A stretch of 64,000 nt of DNA from the NCBI RefSeq assembly GCF_000813845.1, contig NZ_JWTB01000013.1, forward strand, positions 1-64,000. Reading direction: 5' to 3'. Positions 15,997 through 24,509 of the stretch are shown piece after piece. Each line of letters starts with the position of its first letter. The stretch's first letter is position 1. The notes beneath the pieces are model-generated. The model ran no database searches. It saw only the letters and a list, made by a program, of their open reading frames with translations, and had not been told where the DNA came from. This stretch comes from Pseudarthrobacter phenanthrenivorans. Its GTDB lineage: Bacteria; Actinomycetota; Actinomycetes; Actinomycetales; Micrococcaceae. Both the position numbers and the translations under genes were made by a program.

Positions 15997-17016
15997 TTAG
16001 AAGGTCTTTCCGGCCGAGCCGAGCTGCTTGGTGGCTTCCACCACGCGGGCTGCCAGGCCGGCTTCGGCGGAGGCGCCCCACACCCGGGGGTCGTAGGTCT
16101 TCTTGTTGCCCACTTCGCCGTCGACTTTCAGGACGCCGTCGTAGTTCTTGAACATGTGGTCAGCCACGGGACGCGTGTAGGCGTACTGGGTGTCCGTGTC
16201 GATGTTCATCTTGATCACGCCGAAGGAGACGGCGTCGGCGATTTCCTGGTCGGAGGAGCCGGATCCGCCGTGGAAGACCAGGTCGAACGGGTTCTCCTTG
16301 CCGATCTTGGAGCCAACCTGCGCCTGGATGTCCTTGAGGATCTCCGGGCGGAGCTTCACGCCGCCGGGCTTGTAGACGCCGTGCACGTTGCCGAAGGTCA
16401 GGGCCGTGATGTAGCGGCCGTTCTCGCCGGATCCCAAGGCGTCGATGGCGGCCAGGGCGTCCTCCACCGTGGTGTACAGCTTGTCGTTGATGGCGTTCTC
16501 GACGCCGTCTTCCTCGCCGCCGACGGTGCCGATCTCAACTTCGAGGATCATCTTGGCGGCGGCGGTGCGCTGCAGCAGCTCGCGGGCAATCCGCAGGTTC
16601 TCCTGCAGGGTCTCTGCCGAGCCGTCCCACATGTGCGAGTTGAACAGCGGGTTGCGGCCTGCCTTGACCTCAGCCTCGGAGGCTTCGAGCAGGGGCAGGA
16701 CGAAGCCGTCCAGCTTGTCCTTGGGGCAGTGGTCCGTGTGCAGGGCGATGTTGACGCCGTAGTTCTTGGCCACTTCGCGGGCGAAAGCCGCGAAACCCAG
16801 GGAACCGGCAACCATGTCCTTGGTGGAGGCACCCGACCAGTAGGCGGCACCGCCGGTGGACACCTGCACGATGCCATCGGACTCCGCTTCGGCGAAGCCG
16901 CGCAGTGCGGCGTTCAGCGTCTGCGAGGACGTGACGTTCACGGCCGGGTAGGCGAAGCCGCCCGCCTTCGCGCGGTCGATCATCTCGGCGTAGATCTCTG
17001 GGGTTGCAATGGGCAT
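15997..17016 (-). CDS. fba: Class II fructose-bisphosphate aldolase
   Basis: Zinc-dependent cleavage of fructose 1,6-bisphosphate in glycolysis and gluconeogenesis. The 339-aa length is normal for the class. Visible landmarks are the H-T-D-H-C segment near 94-98 (catalytic Asp and zinc His), H-M-W-D-G-S near 127, the N-V-H-G-V-Y segment carrying a zinc His near 212, and F-H-G-G-S-G-S near 251-257. The ATG at 17016 is preceded by CAGAGGAG, so the in-frame extension to 17061 is not used. It is followed without a gap by DUF3151. Confidence 0.97.
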   Translation of the reverse strand: MPIATPEIYAEMIDRAKAGGFAYPAVNVTSSQTLNAALRGFAEAESDGIVQVSTGGAAYWSGASTKDMVAGSLGFAAFAREVAKNYGVNIALHTDHCPKDKLDGFVLPLLEASEAEVKAGRNPLFNSHMWDGSAETLQENLRIARELLQRTAAAKMILEVEIGTVGGEEDGVENAINDKLYTTVEDALAAIDALGSGENGRYITALTFGNVHGVYKPGGVKLRPEILKDIQAQVGSKIGKENPFDLVFHGGSGSSDQEIADAVSFGVIKMNIDTDTQYAYTRPVADHMFKNYDGVLKVDGEVGNKKTYDPRVWGASAEAGLAARVVEATKQLGSAGKTF

Positions 17017-17126
17017 GCTGGCTCCTCTGCTGAGTTTCGTCTGTGGGTGGATGACCCTCAAATAGACCGCTTACGGCTTGGCACCATCCTAGCCATTCCC
17101 GGGCCGGGAGTGCTCTGGGTTACGCC

Positions 17127-17248
17127 CCACCCGCACCCTAGCCTCGCAAGCTCGGCCAGGGAACCCCGCGGGCGTGGGCCCGCCACCCGCACCCTAGCCT
17201 CGCAAGCTCGGCCAGGGAACCCCGCGGGCGTGGGCCCGCCACCCGCAG
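17127..17248. repeat. 56-bp tandem repeat, two full copies plus a partial copy
   Basis: A unit beginning CCACCCGCACCCTAGCC repeats at 17127, 17183 and, for about 9 nt, 17239. Each unit contains the self-complementary GCGGGCGTGGGCCCGC region. It fills the gap between fba and the RNA methyltransferase gene and resembles REP-type intergenic elements. Confidence 0.85.
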
Positions 17249-17254
17249 GTCTGG

Positions 17255-17929
17255 CTACACGTGCTGGTCGAAGACGTGCCGGCGGATCCAGGCGTGCATG
17301 GCGATCGCGGCGGCGGAGGCTGCGTTGATGGACCGGGTTGAGCCGAACTGCTCAATGGACAGGGTGGCGACGGCGGCCTGGTGGACTTCCGGGGTCAGCC
17401 CCGGGCCCTCCTGGCCGAAGACCAGCACGCAGTCGCGGGGTAATTCGTAGGTCTCCAGGGGCACCGAATCCGGGAAGATGTCGATCCCGATAATGGCCAG
17501 CCCCTCCCCCTGCGCCCACTGCACGAAGTCCCCGACGGTTGGGTGGTGCCTGACGTGCTGGTAGCGGTCGGTGACCATCGCCCCCCGCCGGTTCCACCGC
17601 CGCCGGCCGATGATGTGCACCTCCTTGGCGAGGAAGGCGTTGGCGGTGCGCACCACGGTGCCGATGTTCAGGTCGTGCTGCCAGTTCTCGATGGCCACGT
17701 GGAAGTTGTGCCGCCGGGAGTCCAGCTCGGCAACAATCGCCTCGTGTTTCCAGTACCGGTACTTGTCCAGCACGTTGCGCCGGTCGCCGTCCGCCAGCAG
17801 GTCAGGATCCCAGTGGTCGCCTTCAGGCAGTTCCCCTTCCCAGGGCCCGACGCCGACCTCCGCCTTTGCGGATTCGGCCTCCTCGGGCTCGTGGTGCGGT
17901 TCGTCGGTCATTCCGGGCGTTTGGTTCAC
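17255..17929 (-). CDS. TrmH-family RNA 2'-O-methyltransferase (SpoU)
   Basis: A 224-aa SPOUT methyltransferase using SAM to methylate ribose in tRNA or rRNA. Motif 1 is N-I-G-T-V-V-R-T-A-N-A-F near 88-99, motif 2 V-F-G-Q-E-G-P-G-L near 170-178, motif 3 G-S-T-R-S-I-N-A-A-S-A-A-A-I near 197-210, forming the trefoil-knot SAM site. The N-terminal 60 residues are acidic and variable. The GTG at 17929 has a -10-like TAGTGT 6 nt upstream, favouring a leaderless start over the internal ATG at 17911. The RNA target is unknown. Confidence 0.9.
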   Translation of the reverse strand: MNQTPGMTDEPHHEPEEAESAKAEVGVGPWEGELPEGDHWDPDLLADGDRRNVLDKYRYWKHEAIVAELDSRRHNFHVAIENWQHDLNIGTVVRTANAFLAKEVHIIGRRRWNRRGAMVTDRYQHVRHHPTVGDFVQWAQGEGLAIIGIDIFPDSVPLETYELPRDCVLVFGQEGPGLTPEVHQAAVATLSIEQFGSTRSINAASAAAIAMHAWIRRHVFDQHV

Positions 17930-17935
17930 CCTTCA

Positions 17936-17945
17936 ACACTAGACT
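17936..17945. promoter_or_regulatory. Overlapping divergent -10 elements
   Basis: TAGTGT (minus, 17941-17936) and TAGACT (plus, 17940-17945) share two base pairs. The minus element lies 6 nt from the methyltransferase GTG; the plus element would start the HAD mRNA with a leader of about 30 nt. Confidence 0.5.
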
Positions 17946-17983
17946 GGAGCATTCGGGCAACCATCATCACGTGGAGGACAGGC

Positions 17984-18820
17984 ATGGCAGAAGAAGACCA
18001 GGTGGCAGGCAACCCGGCGGTTTACCGCAACGGCCAGGAGATTGAGTGCTGGCTGACGGACATGGACGGCGTCCTGGTCCACGAGAACCAGCCGATCCCG
18101 GGCGCGGCGGAGCTGATCCAGCGCTGGGTGGACACCTCCCGGCGGTTCCTGGTGCTGACCAACAACTCAATCTTCACGCCGCGCGACCTGGCCGCCCGCC
18201 TGCGCGCATCCGGGCTGGAGATTCCCGAGGAAAACATCTGGACGTCGGCCCTTGCCACCGCGCAGTTCCTGAAGGACCAGGTGTCCGCAGGCGGTTCGGA
18301 ATCCGGGAACCGCGCCTACACCATCGGCGAGGCAGGGCTGACGACGGCGCTGCACGAGGCCGGCTTCATCCTCACCGACCAGAGCCCGGACTTCGTGGTG
18401 CTTGGCGAGACGCGGACCTACTCCTTTGAGGCGATCACCACCGCGATCCGCCTGATATTGGCCGGCGCCCGGTTCATTGCGACCAACCCGGATGCCACGG
18501 GCCCGTCCAAGGACGGCCCGATGCCGGCCACCGGAGCGATCGCCGCCCTGATCACCAAAGCCACCGGACGGGAACCCTACATCGTGGGCAAGCCGAACCC
18601 CATGATGTTCCGCTCCGCGATGAACCAGATCGACGCGCATTCCGAGACCACCGCCATGATCGGTGACCGGATGGACACGGACATCATTGCGGGCATGGAG
18701 GCGGGCCTGCACACCGTGCTCGTCCTGAGCGGCATCACGCACAAGGACGATATTGCCGCGTACCCGTTCCGCCCCAACCAGGTGCTGAACTCGGTGGCGG
18801 ACCTGAAGAACCAGATCTAG
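17984..18820 (+). CDS. HAD-IIA family hydrolase (NagD-like phosphatase)
   Basis: A 278-aa haloacid-dehalogenase phosphatase of subclass IIA. The nucleophile motif D-M-D-G is at 26-29, motif II T-N-N-S near 61-64, the K-P-N-P-M-M-F lysine motif near 205-211, and motif IV G-D-R-M-D-T-D near 227-233. A cap domain lies between motifs II and III. Relatives dephosphorylate sugar phosphates, nucleoside monophosphates or p-nitrophenyl phosphate. The ATG at 17984 has GTGGAGG upstream; a long upstream extension of the frame is antisense to the methyltransferase gene and spurious. Its stop shares CTAG with the convergent hydrolase. Confidence 0.92.
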   Translation: MAEEDQVAGNPAVYRNGQEIECWLTDMDGVLVHENQPIPGAAELIQRWVDTSRRFLVLTNNSIFTPRDLAARLRASGLEIPEENIWTSALATAQFLKDQVSAGGSESGNRAYTIGEAGLTTALHEAGFILTDQSPDFVVLGETRTYSFEAITTAIRLILAGARFIATNPDATGPSKDGPMPATGAIAALITKATGREPYIVGKPNPMMFRSAMNQIDAHSETTAMIGDRMDTDIIAGMEAGLHTVLVLSGITHKDDIAAYPFRPNQVLNSVADLKNQI

Positions 18821-19857
18821 AAGATGCTGACCCGGGAGCCGCCCCGGGGCAGGGGGAAATACTCGTCCAGCAGCCCCGTCACCAGGGGCCGGTAGATCTG
18901 CGGGTTCCAGCCGGGGCTGGCATGGGCGGGAGCCGCACCGGTGGTCTGCAGGTTGCTCGAGACCATGTTGTCCTTGAACACCACCGACCAGGTTTCCGCT
19001 GCGGTTTCGTAGTCCACGGTCCGGTCCTTTGGATTGCCGATGTAAGCCATCTTCGCGGTCCCCAGTTTCCCGGCAAACTGGCTGGCCTCGAAGTGGTAGA
19101 TGTAGGCGGACTCGGTCTGGATGAGCACGCTGGACGGCGCGATCGGGGACAGCTGTTCCAGGGTCTGGTCCAGGATCTGCCGCCAGCTCCGCTCGTCCTT
19201 GTGGATGATCCGCTCCCCCAGTTCGTACCCGCCGCGCAGCGTGGAGGGGAACCGGACGCCGCGCTCATAAAGGAACACCACGCCGTCGAACCAGCTTTGG
19301 TCCAGCACGTCGTGTGCGCTGTAGGGGCTTGAGTCCAGCAGGATGAACTGCACCTGCAGCCCCTGCAGCGCAAGGAGCCGGGCGGCAACCTGGGTGGCGA
19401 GCATGCCTCCGAAGCTGTGCCCGTAGAAGAACAGCTTGGTGATCTTCTCCGCTGTGACGTAGTCGGTGATGGCGTTGACCACCTCGGTGACGTTCAACCC
19501 CAGGTTGGAATACCCGACGGCGGCCAGCCGGGCGCGCTTGTTCAGCGCACCCCGGAGCGTGTTGAGGATCCACTGGGCCTCCTCCCAGCTGGTCTTGTAA
19601 CCGGGGAAAAGGAACCAGCTGGCGTCCGGATAGTAGGCGTCGGCGAAGTCGTCCGCGACAGGCAGGATCCGTGTGGAGCGGCGCTGCGACTGCACCTCAC
19701 GGGTGACGATCATGTCCGCAGCGAGCAGCCCGGACGCCCCGGCTCCGGCCAGGAAGGTACGCCGGGAGAAGCGTTTCAGGGCAGCAGCCTCCGACAGCAG
19801 CCGGGCGTCGGAAACCGCGCGCCGGCCCTGCGGACTGACCTCCCCCTCATACGGCAC
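18817..19857 (-). CDS. Tat-exported alpha/beta hydrolase
   Basis: A 346-aa protein with a twin-arginine signal (S-R-R-T-F-L-A-G at about 31-38, then a short hydrophobic stretch) and an alpha/beta-hydrolase core. The nucleophile elbow G-H-S-F-G-G is at 146-151 (Ser148), and a W-F-L-F-P-G-Y segment near 81-87 supplies the oxyanion region. Esterase or lipase activity outside the membrane is plausible; the substrate is unknown. The GTG start at 19857 has a TACGGT hexamer 6 nt upstream. Its stop codon overlaps the HAD stop in the palindrome CTAG (18817-18820). Confidence 0.82.
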   Translation of the reverse strand: MPYEGEVSPQGRRAVSDARLLSEAAALKRFSRRTFLAGAGASGLLAADMIVTREVQSQRRSTRILPVADDFADAYYPDASWFLFPGYKTSWEEAQWILNTLRGALNKRARLAAVGYSNLGLNVTEVVNAITDYVTAEKITKLFFYGHSFGGMLATQVAARLLALQGLQVQFILLDSSPYSAHDVLDQSWFDGVVFLYERGVRFPSTLRGGYELGERIIHKDERSWRQILDQTLEQLSPIAPSSVLIQTESAYIYHFEASQFAGKLGTAKMAYIGNPKDRTVDYETAAETWSVVFKDNMVSSNLQTTGAAPAHASPGWNPQIYRPLVTGLLDEYFPLPRGGSRVSIF

Positions 19858-19863
19858 ATTCCT

Positions 19864-19869
19864 ACCGTA
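19864..19869 (-). promoter_or_regulatory. -10 element of the Tat-exported hydrolase gene
   Basis: TACGGT on the minus strand, 6 nt (AGGAAT) before the GTG at 19857. Confidence 0.45.
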
Positions 19870-19925
19870 AGCCCAGCCAAACCTGCCGCCGCAACGGGAC
19901 GGGTAAAGGTTAGGTTAACCGGATC

Positions 19926-20546
19926 TCAGCAGGCGGCCTGCCCTCCGGCGGCCGGGAACGGGGCCTCGGATTGCTGGCGGCGGCGGTGGATCTCCAGCCC
20001 GACGTCGTTGTAGCGTCCCAAAAGGTCCGCGCCATCCGGCGCCTGCGGGGTATCGAGCAGCGCGAAAAGCGCGTCACTGGCCAGCAGCAGTTCCTCATCC
20101 GTGTATTCGGTCAACGGGCGGCCGTACAGCCTCTCGATCCACATCATGGGAAGCTGGGGAAACCCGCCTGGAAGGTCTGCGCCGGGAAAGAGTTCCGTGA
20201 CATCGTCGTCCATCGCCAGCGGCCTGCGGCTGGACGTGTCCTCCATGGCCCAGTCCCGGGCGCCGGGCGCGAGCTGGAGGGAGACTCCGGCGGAGGCGGC
20301 TCCCAGCAGGGAACCGCAGTCCACTGCGTTGAGATCGTGGCGGAGGCCGGCGAGCGCGGAGGATTCGATCAGCGCCGCCTGGGACAGGTCGACGCTGATG
20401 CGGCATCGCATCCCCATCCTCCGGATGCGGCGGATGATGTGGACCAGTTCAGCACGGGAATCGTGGTGAAGGGTCCCCCGGACTTCGATCCGGACGATGT
20501 CTGCGGGAACATCGAGATTGACGAGAGCGTCTAATGCGCGGTCCAT
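19926..20546 (-). CDS. STAS-like protein
   Basis: A 206-aa protein whose first 85 residues resemble a STAS domain: strand V-R-I-E-V-R-G-T-L, helix with I-I-R-R-I-R-R-M-G, then R-I-S-V-D-L-S-Q-A near 48-56, matching the phosphorylatable-serine loop of anti-anti-sigma factors. The C-terminal half (about 110-190) is helical and unrecognised. TTTTGGAG precedes the ATG. It neighbours a GAF-ANTAR regulator in the same orientation, 82 bp downstream of it, which suggests a shared stress role, but that is inference. Confidence 0.6.
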   Translation of the reverse strand: MDRALDALVNLDVPADIVRIEVRGTLHHDSRAELVHIIRRIRRMGMRCRISVDLSQAALIESSALAGLRHDLNAVDCGSLLGAASAGVSLQLAPGARDWAMEDTSSRRPLAMDDDVTELFPGADLPGGFPQLPMMWIERLYGRPLTEYTDEELLLASDALFALLDTPQAPDGADLLGRYNDVGLEIHRRRQQSEAPFPAAGGQAAC

Positions 20547-20628
20547 AGGTACTCCAAAAGAGGTCTATGGCCGACGGCTCAACCTCCGCAAGCGTAACCC
20601 CCGCCCGAGTCCCGGCACAACCCGGACC

Positions 20629-21396
20629 TCAGGCGCCTGTGCCGGGGCTGACCTTCCCCGGTTCCTGGTAAAACGTGCGGGAGCCGGCACCTCCCACCGA
20701 GTCCACGATGGACCTGGCGACGTCGCGCAGTTTGGTGTTGCTGTTGCTGGACGCCTCGGTCAGGATTTGTACCGCGGCCTCCTGGCTGCAGCGGTTCTGC
20801 GCCATGACGATGCCAACAGCAATGTCGATGGTGGTCCGGGATTCAAGCGTGGCACGCAGGTTGGACGCGCTGTCGGCGTGCAGCGAAAAGCGCACGGCCA
20901 GGCGCAGGGCCTGTGAGATTTCGCGGGTGAAGTCCCTGGCCCGGGCCGCTGCAGGACCGTCGAATTTGCGCGGGACATCGGAGTAGAGGTTCAGCGCGGC
21001 CTTTGCCTCGCCCTGCAGGTTGAAGGGCAGGGACAAGACTGACCGCAGCCCGTGGGAGGCAACGGCGGCGGCGTAGTCGGGCCCCCACCGGTCCTCCTGG
21101 AACAAGTCCGGAACGTAAACTTCGCGCTCTTCCTTGGCGGCCGAAAGGCAGGGTCCCTGGGACAGGGAGTACTGGATTTCGTCGACTTCCCGGGCAGAAG
21201 GACTGCTCCAGCCGATGGTTGCTGCCTTGCGGTCGCGCAGCAGCGTGATGCCGCAGAGGGCGTCATCGCCGTCGCCCGCCATCTGGTGGGCGGAGAACCG
21301 GGCCAGTTCGTTGAGGAAATTTTCGAAATCAGCGCTGTCCAGGATGAGGTTCTGGATCTGGTCGGTTGCGCTCAAGGGCTGTTCTGGGGGGAGCAA
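20629..21396 (-). CDS. GAF and ANTAR domain transcription antitermination regulator
   Basis: A 255-aa two-domain protein: GAF (about 10-150), sensing a small ligand or redox state, and a C-terminal ANTAR RNA-binding domain (about 175-235, with I-D-I-A-V-G-I-V-M-A-Q and A-V-Q-I-L). ANTAR proteins bind paired hexaloop hairpins in nascent mRNA and prevent termination. The frame extends to 21465, but a TTG at 21396 has GGAGA 9 nt upstream and is the better start. No target hairpin pair was recognised nearby. Confidence 0.88.
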   Translation of the reverse strand: MLPPEQPLSATDQIQNLILDSADFENFLNELARFSAHQMAGDGDDALCGITLLRDRKAATIGWSSPSAREVDEIQYSLSQGPCLSAAKEEREVYVPDLFQEDRWGPDYAAAVASHGLRSVLSLPFNLQGEAKAALNLYSDVPRKFDGPAAARARDFTREISQALRLAVRFSLHADSASNLRATLESRTTIDIAVGIVMAQNRCSQEAAVQILTEASSNSNTKLRDVARSIVDSVGGAGSRTFYQEPGKVSPGTGA

Positions 21397-21585
21397 GGTA
21401 CACGGTCTCCAAGTGCTGAACGGGTTATCCCAATGATATGGCAGCCTTGAACGCCCGACCAGCAACAGTGGCGCAGCTCCGGCTCCTGGGCGTCACGGAG
21501 CCCCGGCCCTTTATTGCCGGCCAGCCGCGCGCCGGTTCAGCCGGGCGCCGACGCCAAACCGCCGGCGCCCGGAAAGCGGCCTCGA

Positions 21586-22170
21586 TCAGGAGAGTCCCAG
21601 TTCGTCCTTGCCGAACGCGAAGAGGTACGGAACACCTGTTTCGGCTTCGATCTTTTCCTTGGCGCCGGTATCGCGGTCAACAATCACGGCCACGGCCACG
21701 ACATTGCCGCCGGCCTTGCGGACGCCTTCCACCGCGGTCAGAGCCGAACCGCCGGTGGTGGATGTATCCTCCAGGACAAGGACCTTACGGCCTTCGACGG
21801 ACGGACCCTCCACCTGGCGGCCCATACCGTAGGACTTCTGGGCTTTCCGAACCACGAACGCATCGACGGTCCGGCGAGCGTCTGCGGCGGCGTGCATCAC
21901 GGCTGTGCCCACGGGGTCGGCCCCCATGGTGAGACCGCCGGCGCACTCGAAGTCGATGCCGGCGTCGTCTGCCAGCGCCAGCATGACCTGGCCCACCAGC
22001 TTGGACGCCTCGTGGTGCAGCGTAATGCGGCGCAGGTCGATGTAGTAATCGGCCTCCGCCCCGCTGGAGAGGATTACCTTGCCGCGGACCACGGCGAGTT
22101 CCTTGATCAGTTCGAGCAGTCGGGCGCGGGCAGCTGCGGTGTTGGCGGCAGTCTGGGTGGGCGAAGTCAT
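21586..22170 (-). CDS. pyrE: Orotate phosphoribosyltransferase
   Basis: Joins orotate and PRPP to give OMP in pyrimidine synthesis. The 194-aa length is normal. The PRPP-binding motif appears as V-L-V-L-E-D-T-S-T-T-G-G-S near 121-133, with the substrate loop R-K-A-Q-K-S-Y-G-M-G-R near 100-110 and the Y-Y-I-D-L-R-R segment near 43-49. The ATG at 22170 has a -10-like TAAACT ending 7 nt upstream, so pyrE appears to have its own leaderless promoter. The frame nevertheless continues open upstream through the FAD oxidoreductase, with no intervening stop. Confidence 0.95.
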   Translation of the reverse strand: MTSPTQTAANTAAARARLLELIKELAVVRGKVILSSGAEADYYIDLRRITLHHEASKLVGQVMLALADDAGIDFECAGGLTMGADPVGTAVMHAAADARRTVDAFVVRKAQKSYGMGRQVEGPSVEGRKVLVLEDTSTTGGSALTAVEGVRKAGGNVVAVAVIVDRDTGAKEKIEAETGVPYLFAFGKDELGLS

Positions 22171-23466
22171 GGGCTCAAGTTTAGTGGGTGGGTGGACGGT
22201 CAACGGGCGGGCAAACCCGGGGGCGTGCTCGGGACGCGGACCGATCGCGATGATCCGCGGCAGGAGACGCTTGACCACAGGATTGTGGCGCAGGACGAAG
22301 AACGCCACCCGCGGGAGGGGAAACCGGCGGCCGTCGGCGCCGGCGAGCATGTCACCGGACAACTTCCCGGCGAAGAGCGGAACGAACACCGCCCGGTGCA
22401 GGATCCGCTGCACCGCCTGCACCAGCACCGTTGGCAGGTGGCGCCGGCGTTGGATCGCCGCGAGGGTCCTGGTCCGCACCTGTCCCCGGCGCAGGTCGGG
22501 AACCAGCCGTTCCGCGGCTGCCACGGCGTCCTGGATGGCCAGATTGATTCCCACCCCGCCCGCCGGTGACATCGCGTGGGCGGCATCTCCGATGCACAGG
22601 AATCCATCGACGTACCAGCGCCGCAGGCGGTTGAGCCTGACGTCCAGCCAGTGCAGGTCGTCAAGGCTGCTGATGGCCTCAACACGGTCGGCGAGGTCGG
22701 GCCGCAGGGCCGCCACGAGCTGGCGGAACCACTCAACGCCGTTGCGACGGATCGCCGCGTCCGAGCCTTTGGGGGCGAGGTATCCCATTTGGTAGTAGGT
22801 GCTGCGGTTGAGGGCAATCATGGCGTCCCGGTCGCCCAGCGAGGGGACGACGCCGGCCACCTCGCCCTGCTCCGACGCACGGCGCGGGAGTTTGAACCAC
22901 CAGGTGTCGAAGGGCACCGGGTACTCCGTTGCGCGCATCCCTGCCGCTTGGCGGAGCACGGAGTGCCTGCCGTCCGCGGCCACCACGACGTCGGCGGGCA
23001 GCAGCTGTTCACCCTCCCCGCCCGGGCCACGGAAGCGCACCCCGGTGACACGTCCGCCGTCGAACTCCAGGCCGGTGGCTTCGGCCTCCATCAGCAGGGT
23101 GAAGGTCGGTTCGGCTGCGGCAGCCGAGGCGAGGAAGTCCAGGAAGTCCCACTGCGGCATCATGGCCACGTAGTTGTACGGCGGCTTCAGGGTATCGAAG
23201 GCTGCCAGGGTAACCATCCCGGCGCCGGGGACCGGGACCGCCACGTTGGTGAGCCGGCTCTGGGGCAGGCTGCGGAAACCGGCGCCGAGGCCAAGTTCAT
23301 CGATTAACCGCACTGTGGACGCGTGGACCGTGTCGCCGCGGAAATCCCGCAGGAAGTCGCTGTGTTTTTCCAGGACCGTCACGCGGATCCCGCCGCGCGC
23401 CAGCAACAGGCCCAGCATCATTCCCGCCGGTCCGCCGCCTACCACGGCACACCCCGTCCGTTCCAT
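22171..23466 (-). CDS. FAD-dependent oxidoreductase reading through into pyrE
   Basis: A class A flavoprotein monooxygenase-like protein. The FAD dinucleotide motif V-V-G-G-G-P-A-G is at 8-15, a central D-G-R-H-S-V-L-R motif near 166-173 and the G-D-A-A-H-A-M-S-P-A-G-G-x-G-I-N segment near 294-309 bind FAD and pyrophosphate. The recognisable domain ends near residue 420. The frame then runs without a stop into pyrE, so the full ORF is 626 codons to 21586. Either a genuine fusion or a one-base indel in the GCCCGCCCG run near 22200 explains this. The substrate is unknown. A TAGCGT hexamer lies 6 nt before the ATG. Confidence 0.82.
22178..22183 (-). promoter_or_regulatory. -10 element of pyrE inside the oxidoreductase frame
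   Basis: TAAACT on the minus strand, 7 nt (TGAGCCC) before the pyrE ATG. It supports independent transcription of pyrE. Confidence 0.5.
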
Positions 23467-23472
23467 GCCATT

Positions 23473-23478
23473 ACGCTA
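23473..23478 (-). promoter_or_regulatory. -10 element of the FAD oxidoreductase gene
   Basis: TAGCGT on the minus strand, then AATGGC, then the ATG at 23466. Confidence 0.5.
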
Positions 23479-23504
23479 CGCCCGGCATGTCCCGGCCGGA
23501 ACAG

Positions 23505-23534
23505 TTGAGCAGTGTTGACACTGCTGGCTAGGCT
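23505..23534 (+). promoter_or_regulatory. nadE promoter
   Basis: TTGAGC (23505-23510), an 18-nt spacer and TAGGCT (23529-23534). Transcription would begin at or next to the ATG at 23542, giving a leaderless mRNA. Confidence 0.55.
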
Positions 23535-23541
23535 GGTTGGC

Positions 23542-24396
23542 ATGCGCGAACTCCAGGCCAAGATCATTGAAGAAATGGGCGTGCAGCCCCGGATCGATCC
23601 CGCAGGGGAGGTGCGCAAACGCGTCACGTTCCTCAAGGAATACCTGAAGGCAACCCAGACCAAGGGCTTTGTCCTGGGCATCTCGGGCGGCCTGGATTCA
23701 TCCCTGGCCGGCAAGCTTGCCCAGCTGGCCGTGGAGGAGCTCGAGGCCGAAGGCGTGGAGGCCAACTTCGTGGCCGTCCGGTTGCCCTACGGCGTCCAGC
23801 ACGACGAGGAGGACGCCCAGGCGGCACTGGACTTCATCAAGGCCAAGACGGAGTGGACGTTCAACATTTCGGCTGCGGTGGACGGCTTTGAGGACGAGTT
23901 CGAAAAGACCGTGGGCTCTGAGATCTCCGATTTCCACAAGGGCAACACCAAGGCCCGCACCCGCATGATCGCCCAGTACGCCCTCGCCGGTGAGCACAAC
24001 TACCTCGTGATCGGCACGGACCACGGCGCCGAGTCAGTGACCGGGTTCTTCACCAAGTACGGCGACGGCGGCGCCGACATCCTTCCCCTGTTCGGCCTCA
24101 ACAAGCGGCAAAACCGTGCCCTGCTGGCCGAGCTCGGCGCCCCGGCCCGCGTCTGGGAGAAGGTTCCCACGGCGGACCTGCTGGATGACCGCCCGGGCCG
24201 CACCGATGAGGACGAACTGGGCCTCAGCTACGACCAGATCGACGACTACCTCGAAGGCCGGGAGGTTCCCGACGCCGTGGCCGAGTCGATCGAACATAAA
24301 TACCTCCGCACCCGCCACAAGCGCACCGTGCCGGTAACCATCTTCGACACCTGGTGGAAGACCCAGGGGCCGGAGGAGCCCCGCGCCGGACTCTAG
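23542..24396 (+). CDS. nadE: Ammonia-dependent NAD+ synthetase
   Basis: Amidates nicotinate adenine dinucleotide to NAD+ using ATP and ammonia. The 284-aa length fits the single-domain form without a glutaminase domain. The ATP-pyrophosphatase loop S-G-G-L-D-S-S is at 48-54. Further family segments are R-L-P-Y-G-V-Q near 85, G-N-T-K-A-R-T-R-M near 143, the [16 protein letters not shown] block near 166-181 and K-R-T-V-P-V-T near 265. The frame starts earlier at 23512, but the ATG at 23542 is preferred from homologue length and promoter spacing. Confidence 0.97.
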   Translation: MRELQAKIIEEMGVQPRIDPAGEVRKRVTFLKEYLKATQTKGFVLGISGGLDSSLAGKLAQLAVEELEAEGVEANFVAVRLPYGVQHDEEDAQAALDFIKAKTEWTFNISAAVDGFEDEFEKTVGSEISDFHKGNTKARTRMIAQYALAGEHNYLVIGTDHGAESVTGFFTKYGDGGADILPLFGLNKRQNRALLAELGAPARVWEKVPTADLLDDRPGRTDEDELGLSYDQIDDYLEGREVPDAVAESIEHKYLRTRHKRTVPVTIFDTWWKTQGPEEPRAGL

Positions 24397-24440
24397 GAGA
24401 CCTTCCGCATTAAAGGGAGACTCCACACGCTTCAGCAGGA

Positions 24441-24490
24441 ACGACGACGGCGCGTTGCCCCGGAAAGGGGCAGCGCGCCGTCGTCGTTTC
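24441..24490. terminator. Bidirectional terminator between nadE and the IclR gene
   Basis: ACGACGACGGCGCGTTGCCCC pairs with AGGGGCAGCGCGCCGTCGTCGT across a 4-5 nt loop, a stem of about 20 bp, with TTT following on the plus strand. Confidence 0.85.
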
Positions 24491-24509
24491 CGTGCACAGC
24501 CGTGGAGGC

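Noticed and set aside
17127..17248. Possible CRISPR array
   Set aside because: The two units are directly tandem, with no unique spacers between repeats and no cas genes nearby.
15718..17328. 536-codon plus-strand open frame
   Set aside because: It lies antisense to fba and DUF3151 and contains the translated 56-bp repeat. It has no recognisable domain.
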